Positions 17,478 to 26,472 of a DNA stretch of 64,000 nucleotides are shown here, one piece after another. The translations under genes were made by a program, and so were the position numbers. Source of the DNA: Treponema sp. (GTDB lineage: Bacteria > Spirochaetota > Spirochaetia > Treponematales > Treponemataceae); contig JAILEY010000031.1 in NCBI GenBank assembly GCA_024687165.1, positions 1 to 64,000 of the forward strand, given 5' to 3'. The notes beneath the pieces were generated by a model. It did no database searches. It was not told where the DNA came from and saw only the letters and a list, made by a program, of their open reading frames with translations. The stretch's first letter is position 1, and each line of letters opens with the position of its first letter.

Positions 17478-19493
17478 CTAAAGCAGTGACTGCGGGTCTG
17501 TGTCTGTTTCTATGTAAACTTCCTTAGGACATTTATATCCCCATACAAGACGTTCTGCTAAAGACTGCAAATCCTTTATGTTTTTTCCTCTCAAAAGAAT
17601 CTGGTAGCGGTGATTTTGATTTACTGTTTCAAGCGGACATTCTGCAGGTCCAAGGACTTCCACTGATGCTCCTGCATATTTTTTTATGATGTTTCCTGCA
17701 GAGATTGCGGCTTGTGTTGCGGCATTTTTGTTTTTGGATCTGAATACAAGCCGTAATAATCTTGTGTATGGCGGAAAGTTGAGCAGCTTTCGTAATTCAA
17801 GTTCACGCTTGTAAAATCCGTCTGTGTTTCCTGAAACGCTGAATTTTATGGCGTCTGTTTCCGGTGAGTAAGTTTGAATTAAAACTTTTCCGTCTGGAAA
17901 AAATCTTCCGGCTCTTCCTGCAACCTGTGTTATAAGGCTGAAGGTTCTTTCGCTTGATCTGAAATCCGGCAGATGGAGCGTTGTGTCGGCAAGAATTACT
18001 CCAACCAGCTTTAGGTTCGGAAAATTAAGTCCCTTTGCAACCATTTGAGTTCCAAGAAGAATGTCGTATTCACCTTTTCTGAAGGCGTCAATTTTTTCCT
18101 GCAGCTCGCCCTTGTGGGAAATTGAATCGGTGTCAATTCTGATAACTCTTGCATTTGGAAATTTTGCTTTTACTTCTGCTTCAATATATTCCGTACCGAA
18201 ACCTGAGTAGCCTATATCCATTGAGCCGCATTGAGGGCATTGTGTTGGAGGAGAAACTGAATAACCGCAGTAATGACAGCGGAGTCTGTTTTCGCTTTTG
18301 TGGTATGTCATGGAAACAGAACAGTTTTTGCATTTCATTTCGTAGCCACAGTCAGCACATCTGAAAAAATGATTGAAGCCCCTTCTGTTTAAAAAGAGAA
18401 TCGTCTGTTTTTTTTCTTTTAGTGATGATTCAATTTCTTCCCTGAGTTTTGGAGAGATGCAGCTTCCGTCATTTTGTATCTGCGAAAGATTTATGCATTT
18501 GATTTGAGGTACAGCACCACCAGCAAGTCTTCTTGTAAGAACATGTTTTTTTATCTGCCCCTGGAGCATTGAATTGTAAGCTTCAAGAGATGGTGTAGCG
18601 CTTCCCATTACAAGCGGAATTTTGTTTCGCTTTGAACGTATCATGGCAAGCTGCCTTGCATGGTATCGCGGAGAAGAGCCTGACTTGTAGCTTGAGTCGT
18701 GTTCTTCATCGATTATTATGAGCCCAAGATCCGGGACTGGTGCAAAAACTGCGCTTCGTGCACCGATTACAACACGAGCTTCTTTTGAAAGTATGCGGTG
18801 CCACTGGTTAAGTTTCTGGCTTGGTGTAAGTTCACTGTGAAGAATTGCGGCAGTGTTTCCAAATCGATTTATAACGGCTTCCATAACCTGCGGGGTAAGG
18901 CCGATTTCCGGAACAAGATAAATTACTCCTTTTCCCTGTGAAAGCACTTTTTCTGCGGCTGTTAAAAAAACTTCTGTTTTTCCGCTTCCGGTCATTCCGT
19001 AAAGATAATGAAAACTTGTTTGATCTGTGGAGCTTGAAATAATTCCTTCGACTGCAGCTTTCTGTTCTTCACTGAGTTCTACATTTTTTTTGCTGAACGC
19101 TGATTCATCTTCTTCAAGCGGAAGTGTGGAATATTCACTTTCTCTTTTGCCGGACGGAATCATTATGTTTACGCATTCACCAATCGGTGCGATGTAGTAT
19201 TTGCTCATGAAAAGCGCAAGTTCGTAAAGCTCATGTGTAAGCAGCGGCTCCTTGTCCATGTAGCGCAATGCATGACGTATTTTGTCTTCTGAAACTGTGC
19301 AGGATTCTGGAAGCTGATCATATACTTCCGTAACAAAGCCCGTGAGTTTTCTGTTGCCGAATCTTACTTCAACTCTGAAACCAAACGGATCTTCTGGAAA
19401 AGAGGATTCTGGATTTTTAGCGGAAGCTTCCACATCTTTATAGGTGAATGTCTGGTTGAGCGGAACATTCAGTGCAACATTAAGGTATCTCAT
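17478..19493 (-). CDS. priA: Primosomal protein N' (replication restart helicase PriA)
   Basis: PriA reloads the replisome at collapsed forks. The N-terminal DNA-binding domain (about residues 1-110) precedes the helicase core with Walker A GMTGSGKTEVF, the DEEH box IIIDEEHDSSYK, and MGSATPSLEAY. The zinc-binding module is complete, with CADCGYEMKCKNC, LRCHYCGY and CPQCGS giving eight cysteines. Late motifs LLGTQMVAKGLNFP and QVAGRAGRF are present. At 671 residues it is slightly short but intact. It overlaps the uracil-DNA glycosylase gene by four bases, so it is the last gene of a three-gene operon. Confidence 0.96.
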   Translation of the reverse strand: MRYLNVALNVPLNQTFTYKDVEASAKNPESSFPEDPFGFRVEVRFGNRKLTGFVTEVYDQLPESCTVSEDKIRHALRYMDKEPLLTHELYELALFMSKYYIAPIGECVNIMIPSGKRESEYSTLPLEEDESAFSKKNVELSEEQKAAVEGIISSSTDQTSFHYLYGMTGSGKTEVFLTAAEKVLSQGKGVIYLVPEIGLTPQVMEAVINRFGNTAAILHSELTPSQKLNQWHRILSKEARVVIGARSAVFAPVPDLGLIIIDEEHDSSYKSGSSPRYHARQLAMIRSKRNKIPLVMGSATPSLEAYNSMLQGQIKKHVLTRRLAGGAVPQIKCINLSQIQNDGSCISPKLREEIESSLKEKKQTILFLNRRGFNHFFRCADCGYEMKCKNCSVSMTYHKSENRLRCHYCGYSVSPPTQCPQCGSMDIGYSGFGTEYIEAEVKAKFPNARVIRIDTDSISHKGELQEKIDAFRKGEYDILLGTQMVAKGLNFPNLKLVGVILADTTLHLPDFRSSERTFSLITQVAGRAGRFFPDGKVLIQTYSPETDAIKFSVSGNTDGFYKRELELRKLLNFPPYTRLLRLVFRSKNKNAATQAAISAGNIIKKYAGASVEVLGPAECPLETVNQNHRYQILLRGKNIKDLQSLAERLVWGYKCPKEVYIETDTDPQSLL

Positions 19494-20311
19494 GAAAGAA
19501 GGTTTTTATTCATCAGTTCTCTTTTGAACATTTTAAGATCTTCCCATGCAGGACGTTTAAGGTTTACGTCGCGGAGTAATTCTGCAGGATGATAAGTCGG
19601 CATGAGTGGAATTCCGTTGTATTCAAACCATTTTCCGTGGAGAGCATTCATTCCCTGTCCCGATTTTAAAAGTGACTGAGCACTTGTTCTCCCCATTGCA
19701 AGAATATATTTTGGCTTGAGAATGTGAATCTGTGCCTGTAGAAATCCTGAGCAACTTGAGATTTCATCGTTCATCGGGAATCGACCCATGGAAGTAGGGC
19801 ATTTTACAAGATTTGCAACGTATGTGTTTGTTGTGCGGCTTAAACTGATTGCAGAAAGCATTTTGTCTAAGAGTACGCCTGCTTCTGCTGAAAAAATGCG
19901 GCCTGTGTTTGTGTCGTTTTCTTCCGGACTGTCGCCTATAACAAGAACAATCGGGTATGCAACACCTTCGCCGAATACAGAATTTTTTCTGTTGCGCGAA
20001 AGAATGCAGTTTGTGCAGTTTTTTACTTTTTCAAACAAAGTGTCGAGCGTCATTGGAGCTGTTTTTTTAGCCTGCTCAACCGTCTGTTGATTTTCTGTCT
20101 GAGTGGTTTGTACAGTTTGAGTAGTTTGAGATGCTGTATCTTGTGCTAGAATTTTTTGTTCCGCGTTATTATTTTCAGCATGAACTGTTGTTTCTACATC
20201 ATCTTTAAAATCCGGAATTTCACCTGCAAAATCCTGCGGTGTATAACCTGTGTAGCAGCATGAGGCGGCTTTAAATAGTTCATAGATTGATTTTTTTTCT
20301 GCGGAAGTCAT
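19490..20311 (-). CDS. Family 4-type uracil-DNA glycosylase (Fe-S)
   Basis: This enzyme would remove uracil from DNA. The catalytic domain (about residues 90-273) has the four cysteines expected to bind a 4Fe-4S cluster: CTNC near residue 99, one in VKCPT and one in SSCSGF. The active-site motif reads VIGDSPEENDTNTG where family 4 members usually have GEAPG, and the second motif PTYHPAELLR is intact. A Thr/Gln-rich linker (about 60-85) joins it to a short N-terminal segment also seen in phage-type DNA-polymerase-associated UDGs. The start overlaps the glycosyltransferase gene and the end overlaps priA, four bases each. Confidence 0.88.
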   Translation of the reverse strand: MTSAEKKSIYELFKAASCCYTGYTPQDFAGEIPDFKDDVETTVHAENNNAEQKILAQDTASQTTQTVQTTQTENQQTVEQAKKTAPMTLDTLFEKVKNCTNCILSRNRKNSVFGEGVAYPIVLVIGDSPEENDTNTGRIFSAEAGVLLDKMLSAISLSRTTNTYVANLVKCPTSMGRFPMNDEISSCSGFLQAQIHILKPKYILAMGRTSAQSLLKSGQGMNALHGKWFEYNGIPLMPTYHPAELLRDVNLKRPAWEDLKMFKRELMNKNLLS

Positions 20312-21543
20312 TCTGATTGTGCCTGTTCTTCCTTAAATAATCTGATTGCTTCGTTGTAAGAATCCACAAGCTGAGGCGTAAGAGATGAAATCTTCCATTT
20401 ATTAGCCCACGCAACTGCATCTTTTGCTTTCTGTTCGTGGAGCTTTTTGTTTTTTATAAGTTCGATTGTCTTTTGTGAGAATTCTTCAACGTTATCTTTT
20501 ACCATGAAGCCGCCGTTATCTCCCTGCATGACATCAAGAGTTCCCATTTCACCGATTGCAACAACCGGAAGTCCTGCAAGCATTGCTTCTATAGTAACAA
20601 GTCCCTGAGTTTCAGTTTTGCTTGGGAAAGTAAATACTGTGGCAATTTTGTAAAGATAAATCAGGTCGTTTCCGTCCATGTAGTCAGTAAAGCAGACTGA
20701 TTTTTCAAGACCTTTTTCTTTTGCATGTTTTTTCAAATCTTCAAGATAAGGTCCGCCTCCTACGATTATGAGCATCGTTTTTGGAAGCTCCTGCTGTACG
20801 CGCAGAAGAACATCAAAGAGAAAGTCCAGGTTTTTTTCCTTTACAACTCTTCCGACGAACAGCAGTGCCTTTTTTCCAAGGAGCTGTGGAAATTTTTTGA
20901 AAAGATGAAAATATACGTTCTTTGATTTTCCAAGATTAAATTTAAGCTTTGAATCAGGAATTCCAGTCGGCTGGATTCTTACCGGTTTTGTAATTCCGTA
21001 TTCTTTAACAAGATTTTCAATTTTAACTGTAGGTGCAAGAATCAGGTTTGCACGCTTAAGATAAAATTTTATAACTTTTACTGCAAATTTTCTCAATCCT
21101 GAAACCGGGAAAATATGAATGTAGTTTGCAATGTAATCATCCCAGAGCGTGTGAAAAGTGTAAATGTATGGAACGTGGCGGTGTCTTGCATAAGTTACGC
21201 CAAAATATCCCAGTGTAAATTCCGTGTTTACATGAATAATATCCGGGGCAAATTCGTCCATCTTTTTTCTGAGAAAACGCCATTTTGTAAGACGTGCCAT
21301 GCGGTCTTCCTTCGAAATAAGTGATGCGCTTTGAGATGGAATTCTTAAAATGCGGAATTTTTCTTTTCTGTCACGAAGTTTAATATTGAAGGAAGTTTTT
21401 TTTTGCTGTTTTTCTGAATAATCAAGGCATACAACGCATACATCGTGTCCTGCTTTTGCAAGAGAATCAGCATATGAATGAACTGACACTGCAACACCGT
21501 TTATGCGAGGAAAATAAGCATCAGTAAACATGGCAATCTTCAT
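20308..21543 (-). CDS. Family 4 glycosyltransferase (GT-B)
   Basis: A 411-residue GT-B glycosyltransferase. The N-terminal half begins with the typical MKIAMFTDAYFPRINGVAVS and contains IIHVNTEFTLGY and TFHTLWDDY. The C-terminal half has LLFVGRVVKEKNLDFL, IIVGGGPYLEDL and the donor-binding PSKTETQGLVTIEAMLAGLP with the EX7E pattern. The whole resembles diacylglycerol glucosyltransferases that make membrane glycolipids, but the acceptor cannot be proved from sequence. It is the first gene of the operon with the UDG and priA genes. A weak TTGCAG-17-TAATAT promoter lies nine bases before the ATG. Confidence 0.88.
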   Translation of the reverse strand: MKIAMFTDAYFPRINGVAVSVHSYADSLAKAGHDVCVVCLDYSEKQQKKTSFNIKLRDRKEKFRILRIPSQSASLISKEDRMARLTKWRFLRKKMDEFAPDIIHVNTEFTLGYFGVTYARHRHVPYIYTFHTLWDDYIANYIHIFPVSGLRKFAVKVIKFYLKRANLILAPTVKIENLVKEYGITKPVRIQPTGIPDSKLKFNLGKSKNVYFHLFKKFPQLLGKKALLFVGRVVKEKNLDFLFDVLLRVQQELPKTMLIIVGGGPYLEDLKKHAKEKGLEKSVCFTDYMDGNDLIYLYKIATVFTFPSKTETQGLVTIEAMLAGLPVVAIGEMGTLDVMQGDNGGFMVKDNVEEFSQKTIELIKNKKLHEQKAKDAVAWANKWKISSLTPQLVDSYNEAIRLFKEEQAQSE

Positions 21544-21616
21544 AACTTCTACATATTAGCGTATGCTTGTTTTTTCTGCAACATTTAAGTAAGATGAAAA
21601 AAAATGTGAGCAATAT

Positions 21617-23332
21617 ATGAGAAAGATTTTATCAGTTTTAGTTGTATTTTTTGTTTTTGAAGGATTTTCTGCAGCCAGAAGTGCACAGGAGCTAGTTCCT
21701 GCAGGCAGCTGGGTATATGATGCAATGGCTTCATTGAATATTGAACATGGAAAGATGGATTTTTCATTCCGCGCCCCGATGACGATTCAGGAAATCAGAT
21801 ATTATTTTGACAAAATTGATTCATCAGCTTTGAGTGAAGCAGGTAAAGTTCAGTATAAAAGACTTCTTGATTTTTTTGAGGAAGGCCACAAGGTTTCATT
21901 CGGTGCAGGTTTATTGAAATTAAATCTTGATTTTGAAGCGAATCTTGAAGCATATTACAAAACAAATGATGAAATCGGCTGGGTATATGACCGTTATAAG
22001 AAAAAGCCTTTCTTTTTAATTCCTTTTGGCCTTTCTTTAGGGGATTATTGTGCTATTGAGATGGACTTAAATCTTGGAGCAAGCAAAGGCACCCGCATGC
22101 AGAATGATAATTACTTTAATCTTCCTTTAGCGGATGTTGCTCATGATTTTGACCTTAATTTCCCCTCAAATGTCTATGGCTGCACAGGTGCCATGATTAC
22201 GGAAAATACCGGATTTACTTTCAGGCTTGGAATGGGAGAAACAAGCTTTAACCGATCTCTTTCAGGAAGTGTTGCAGAAAGTGAATATTTTACAGGCAGT
22301 GCATACGGATGCCTTTCAATCTTTTCACCGAATTTCCGCTATGAGTTTAGAATAAATCAGTTTAATCCTGATAAATTTATGTACACTCATGAGCTGTCTG
22401 CAATTTTCTTTGAAAAGCTTCAGTTTACGGCAAGAGAGTCTCTTGTAGTTTTTGCGCCTCTGGAACTGCGTTATATGGTTCCGCTTTCAATCTATCACGG
22501 GCTTTCTCCATGGCGCGATTATGGAACTGATGACGAGACAATGGGTGGTGAAAGCCATACCTGTGATTATATGCTTTTAAAGCTTGAATGGGCTGCCTGT
22601 AAAAGCTTACGGGTTTACGGTGTAATGGCTATGGATCAGTTTCAGGCTCCAAATGAATCAAGTGATTCTAATGATTCAACTCCAAACGGTTTCGGTTTTC
22701 AGGCGGGAGCTGAGTCTTATATTCCTGCCGGGAAAGGCTATGTTCATCTCTGGCTTGAAGGAACTTACACACAGCCTTACATGTACATAAAAGGAAGTCC
22801 TAACTGGTCACTCTGCCGCGTATATTATGAAAACGTAAGTCCAACAAGAAATACCCCGATTTATGAATGGCTTGGAACTCCATGGGGACCTGATACAGTC
22901 GGTGGTGAACTTCTTGCAGGCTATGAGGTTCCTGAAAAATGGTCGCTTTCTTTTGGTTATGTATTTAAGGCTTGCGGTGAATATTCGGGTACAAAAGTTT
23001 TTGATCCATTAAAGAATTTAGATAAGGATGAGAGGTATGATGGAAAGACATCTTCTAATGTTCAGGGTAATTTGGATAAATGGGCCTATCCGAACGGTGA
23101 TGTAATGTCTGAGAAAGAAGCAAAGAAACGACAGAAATTTTCAACGCCGCATGGAACTGCAGAATTGTACAACAGATTTTCTGTGCGCGGAATGTACTAT
23201 ATAAATACTGCGTGGACAGTTACAGTTCAGCCTTCGTTTGTTGTAGTTTTCAACAGCGGAAATACAAAAGGAAATACTGAAACAGGCTTTGAAATTGCCT
23301 GCAGTACAAATTATAAATTCGGGAAAAAATAG
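21617..23332 (+). CDS. Exported protein, probable outer-membrane beta-barrel, unknown function
   Basis: A 571-residue protein with a signal peptide (MRKILSVLVVFFVFEGFSAARS). The N-terminal 80 residues have an SLH-like or Wzi-like segment (WVYDAMASLNI, IQEIRYYFDKI). The rest is rich in alternating aromatic and polar strands (YGCLSIFSPNFRYEFRINQF, FGFQAGAESYIPAGKGYVHL) with many Tyr, Trp and Gly, as in beta-barrels. The next gene begins nine bases later and has the same plan, so the two may be paralogues with a joint role. I do not recognise a specific family; capsule-assembly Wzi-like is one option. Confidence 0.6.
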   Translation: MRKILSVLVVFFVFEGFSAARSAQELVPAGSWVYDAMASLNIEHGKMDFSFRAPMTIQEIRYYFDKIDSSALSEAGKVQYKRLLDFFEEGHKVSFGAGLLKLNLDFEANLEAYYKTNDEIGWVYDRYKKKPFFLIPFGLSLGDYCAIEMDLNLGASKGTRMQNDNYFNLPLADVAHDFDLNFPSNVYGCTGAMITENTGFTFRLGMGETSFNRSLSGSVAESEYFTGSAYGCLSIFSPNFRYEFRINQFNPDKFMYTHELSAIFFEKLQFTARESLVVFAPLELRYMVPLSIYHGLSPWRDYGTDDETMGGESHTCDYMLLKLEWAACKSLRVYGVMAMDQFQAPNESSDSNDSTPNGFGFQAGAESYIPAGKGYVHLWLEGTYTQPYMYIKGSPNWSLCRVYYENVSPTRNTPIYEWLGTPWGPDTVGGELLAGYEVPEKWSLSFGYVFKACGEYSGTKVFDPLKNLDKDERYDGKTSSNVQGNLDKWAYPNGDVMSEKEAKKRQKFSTPHGTAELYNRFSVRGMYYINTAWTVTVQPSFVVVFNSGNTKGNTETGFEIACSTNYKFGKK

Positions 23333-23341
23333 GGAAATATC

Positions 23342-25114
23342 ATGAAAAAAAAGTTTTTATCAGCAGTTGTATGTTTAATAGTTTCGGTTTCTGCATTTGC
23401 ACAGATGTCTGTAGATCCGATGCATGATTTTTATAATTACGTTCAGATCTGGCAGAATAAAGGAATTGTTTCAAATGTTCCTCTTATAAGGCCGTATCCT
23501 GTATCAAACATAAAAGAAATTCTTGAAACTGTTATTGAAAACGGTTCTCAAAAAGACGTAAAAGCGGCAGAAGAATTTTATGAAGAGCTTACGGGAAAAT
23601 CATTTTATGTTGATATTTCTGCGGACGCTGGCTTTGTAAGTGATGACGGTGAAAAGGATACTGTTTTCAGATTTTTCCCTGCTGTAATGGGAGACAAAAG
23701 TTTTTCTCAGACAGATTTTGTTTCAACCGGATATTGCGCAGGATTTGCAGTTCGTACAAAGAGTGACGAAAGTGCATTTTTCCCGGGAACATACATGCCG
23801 CCTCATGATGCAATAAGAGATCCTGCAGAAATCGGGCCTGCAAAAGCATATCTTGATTTTAACAATACGATTGCAGTCGGTACAAAAAATATTTTTGTTC
23901 AGACAGGACTTTTCAGATCAGGATTCGGACCGTATTTAGGGCAGGGGCTTGCTTTAAATGACAGAAGGTTCCATTCAGGAAATTTAAATTTTACTTACAT
24001 GAATGATAAGCTTAAATATACACAGCAGTTTTCTGTAATCGGTGCAACTTTAAGCTCTGATCTTTCAAGTTCATTAAGCGGAAATAAATTTACTTCTTTC
24101 CATGCTCTTGAATATGAGTTCAGCAGATATTTTTCTCTTTCATATTATGAAGCTTCAACTTTCGGTGGAAGATTTGACCCGATGTATTTTATGCCGGTGC
24201 CTTTCATGATTGCGCAGGAAATTGAAGGCTGTGAAGACAATATAAATATGGGCATCATGTTCAACGTAAGACCTGTAAAAGGAATTTTGTGGTGCACTGA
24301 TATTTATGTTGATGATTTTGATTTGAACAAGCTTGCAAAATTGAGCCTTGATTCAAAGCAGAGAATTGCCGCAAGAACAGGAATTATATGGACTCCTGAT
24401 GATATGATGATTAAAAAGGCATCTTTAAGTTATGTTGCAGTTACTCCTTATACTTACTCTCACTGGGAGTATGAGGGAAACAGAGCTGCAATGTCTAAAT
24501 TTACAGTTAATTATCAGAATTACACAAACGGCGGAATTCCAATTGGTTCTGAATATAAGCCGAATACAGACGCAATTGAACTTTCTGTTGAAATTGAACC
24601 GGTTGAAAAACTTAATCTTAAATTTACGGCTGCTTTCTCACGTCACGCAAATGTCTGCCAGTCTTTAACAGATGAAGAAGCCTGGAAATATCTTAGTGCG
24701 GAGGAAGGTGTTTACTGTACGGACGGCGGAATTGCGACACATTCAATGTATGCAAATCCAAATGATACGAGCGGAGATCAGGTAAAAACTGCCTGGAATC
24801 ATTTGAATTTTCTTACTCAGGATGATGTAATGACTGACATTCAGCTTGGTCTTGATGCGGAATATAAACTCAAAGTCGGTGCTGAAAAGAAAAAGCAGGT
24901 TTCAGTAAAATTCGGCGTTTCCGTTGAATACATAAAGAATTACGGCGTGGACACTCCAATGTATAAAAGCCTTGGTCTTTCACAAACTGAAATATCATTA
25001 GTAACTGAAGAACAAAAGAAAGATCACATCAATCAGGCTAAAAAAGCATTTGAAGATCAGCTTACAACAAAATTAAAATTCTGCGGCTATGCAGGCTTTG
25101 GGATCCGATTTTGA
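23342..25114 (+). CDS. Exported protein, probable outer-membrane beta-barrel, unknown function
   Basis: A 590-residue protein with a signal peptide (MKKKFLSAVVCLIVSVSAFAQ) and an N-terminal segment (YNYVQIWQNKGIVSNVPL, VSNIKEILETV) like that of the upstream gene and of Wzi-type capsule proteins. Many amphipathic strand pairs follow. The last residues are CGYAGFGIRF; a C-terminal aromatic residue is the usual signal for BAM-dependent outer-membrane proteins. It is nine bases from the upstream gene, and both read together. Two copies of the dispersed intergenic repeats follow it. The function is unknown. Confidence 0.6.
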   Translation: MKKKFLSAVVCLIVSVSAFAQMSVDPMHDFYNYVQIWQNKGIVSNVPLIRPYPVSNIKEILETVIENGSQKDVKAAEEFYEELTGKSFYVDISADAGFVSDDGEKDTVFRFFPAVMGDKSFSQTDFVSTGYCAGFAVRTKSDESAFFPGTYMPPHDAIRDPAEIGPAKAYLDFNNTIAVGTKNIFVQTGLFRSGFGPYLGQGLALNDRRFHSGNLNFTYMNDKLKYTQQFSVIGATLSSDLSSSLSGNKFTSFHALEYEFSRYFSLSYYEASTFGGRFDPMYFMPVPFMIAQEIEGCEDNINMGIMFNVRPVKGILWCTDIYVDDFDLNKLAKLSLDSKQRIAARTGIIWTPDDMMIKKASLSYVAVTPYTYSHWEYEGNRAAMSKFTVNYQNYTNGGIPIGSEYKPNTDAIELSVEIEPVEKLNLKFTAAFSRHANVCQSLTDEEAWKYLSAEEGVYCTDGGIATHSMYANPNDTSGDQVKTAWNHLNFLTQDDVMTDIQLGLDAEYKLKVGAEKKKQVSVKFGVSVEYIKNYGVDTPMYKSLGLSQTEISLVTEEQKKDHINQAKKAFEDQLTTKLKFCGYAGFGIRF

Positions 25115-25122
25115 TTCCCGCG

Positions 25123-25161
25123 TTTTTGTAAAGTGCAACCTGACTGGAAGTTTTTTTATTA
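25123..25161 (+). repeat. Dispersed 39-bp intergenic repeat, degenerate copy C
   Basis: Aligns to copy A over 39 bases without gaps but has lost several positions; the core TGACTGGAAG and the TTTTTATTA end are kept. It begins nine bases after the preceding stop codon. Confidence 0.5.
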
Positions 25162-25193
25162 GTTTTAAAAATTACGAGTTAATATAGATATAG

Positions 25194-25231
25194 TAAAATT
25201 GGCGCGCAAGACGACTGGGAGCCAATTTTTA
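25194..25231 (+). repeat. Short inverted-repeat form of the intergenic element (copy D)
   Basis: TAAAATTGGC at the left is mirrored by GCCAATTTTTA at the right around GCGCAAGACGACTGGGA. Both ends match the 139-bp element at 27666-27804, as if its middle had been deleted. It lies upstream of thiI. Confidence 0.65.
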
Positions 25232-25254
25232 TAAATTATACATTAGAGGATGTT

Positions 25255-26463
25255 ATGAAAAACAGGGACATTGATTTTTCTGTATACAGTCAGACTTATC
25301 TTGGAAAACTTGGTGAACTTACGCTTAAAGGCGGCAATCTGAAAGTTTTTGAAAATCAGCTGGCAAAAAATATGCGCATTGCCCTTGAAAATAAAAAGGC
25401 TCATGTACGTGTTCAAAGCGGACGTCTTTATGTAGTCTGTGCAGAAGATGCATGTGAAACTGTAGAATTTGCTCTTTCTCATCTGATTGGAATTACAGGC
25501 TGGGCAAAAGTTCGTGCTGTAGAAAAAAATATGGATGCGATAAAAGCTGCAGTTCGTGAAGAAGGGCTTATTGCAAAAGAAAGAACAGGCGGTAAAACAT
25601 TTAAGATTGAAGCCCGCCGTGAAGACAAAAGTTTCCCGTTGAACTCTTATGATCTTGCCCGTGAAGCAGCAGGTGTTCTTTTTGACGACGGAACTCTTGA
25701 TGTAGATGTAAAAAAGCCTGATATCGTTGTGAATGTAGAAATCCGTGAGAGGGCTTATGTATACTGCGCAACAAAAAAATCCTGCCGTGGACTTCCGGTT
25801 GGTGTAAGCGGAAAAGGACTTCTGCTTCTTTCAGGCGGAATTGACAGTCCTGTTGCAGGGTACCGCATGATGAGACGCGGCATGAAGATTGAAGCAGTTT
25901 ATTTTCACTCGTATCCCTATACATCGGAAGAGGCTCAGAAAAAAGTTCAGGATCTTGCAAAGACCATTGCTATGTACGGAGTTGAAATGCACCTCAATGT
26001 TATTCCCTTCACAGATGTTCAGATGCGTATTAAACAGAAAGCCCCGGAAGATTACAGCACTCTGATGCTGCGTCTTTGTATGATGAAGGTTGCAAATCTT
26101 CTTGCGGAAAGGGTGAATGCTGACTGCATTATTACAGGTGAAAGCCTCGGTCAGGTTGCAAGTCAGACTATACAGAATATGGCAGTTACAGAAAGTTTTG
26201 CAGAAAAGCCTCTGCTCAGGCCTCTTGTCGGTCTTGATAAAGAAGAAATAATCGATACTGCAGTTGAAATCGGTACTTATGAAACTTCTATCCTTCCTTA
26301 TGAAGATTGTTGTGTTCTTTTTAGCCCAAAACATCCGATATTAAGAGCAGACATTGAAGAGTCAAAAAGAATTTATGACGAAATGGAGATTGATGAGCTT
26401 GTAAAAGAATCCTTTGAAAAAAGAGAAATCTTTTCATATTCAATCAGAAATTTTAACGGGTAA
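25255..26463 (+). CDS. thiI: tRNA 4-thiouridine synthetase ThiI
   Basis: ThiI adenylates and thiolates U8 of tRNA and, in some bacteria, supplies sulfur for thiazole synthesis. The N-terminal ferredoxin-like and THUMP region (about 12-165; LGELTLKGGN, FKIEARREDKSFP) is followed by the PP-loop ATPase LLLLSGGIDSPVAGY near residue 190. TGESLGQVASQT and the cysteine segment DCCVLFSPKHP are typical. The C-terminal rhodanese domain of E. coli ThiI is absent, as in many bacteria, so a separate sulfur carrier is expected. AGAGGA precedes the ATG. The next gene follows after nine bases. Confidence 0.96.
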   Translation: MKNRDIDFSVYSQTYLGKLGELTLKGGNLKVFENQLAKNMRIALENKKAHVRVQSGRLYVVCAEDACETVEFALSHLIGITGWAKVRAVEKNMDAIKAAVREEGLIAKERTGGKTFKIEARREDKSFPLNSYDLAREAAGVLFDDGTLDVDVKKPDIVVNVEIRERAYVYCATKKSCRGLPVGVSGKGLLLLSGGIDSPVAGYRMMRRGMKIEAVYFHSYPYTSEEAQKKVQDLAKTIAMYGVEMHLNVIPFTDVQMRIKQKAPEDYSTLMLRLCMMKVANLLAERVNADCIITGESLGQVASQTIQNMAVTESFAEKPLLRPLVGLDKEEIIDTAVEIGTYETSILPYEDCCVLFSPKHPILRADIEESKRIYDEMEIDELVKESFEKREIFSYSIRNFNG

Positions 26464-26472
26464 AGGGTAAAA

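Noticed and set aside
20308-21543. Diacylglycerol glucosyltransferase as a firm name
   Set aside because: The family is clear but acceptor specificity cannot be read from sequence, so only the family was given.
25831-26334. A 167-codon open frame antisense to thiI
   Set aside because: It overlaps the PP-loop part of a clear thiI gene and has no recognisable motif or ribosome site.
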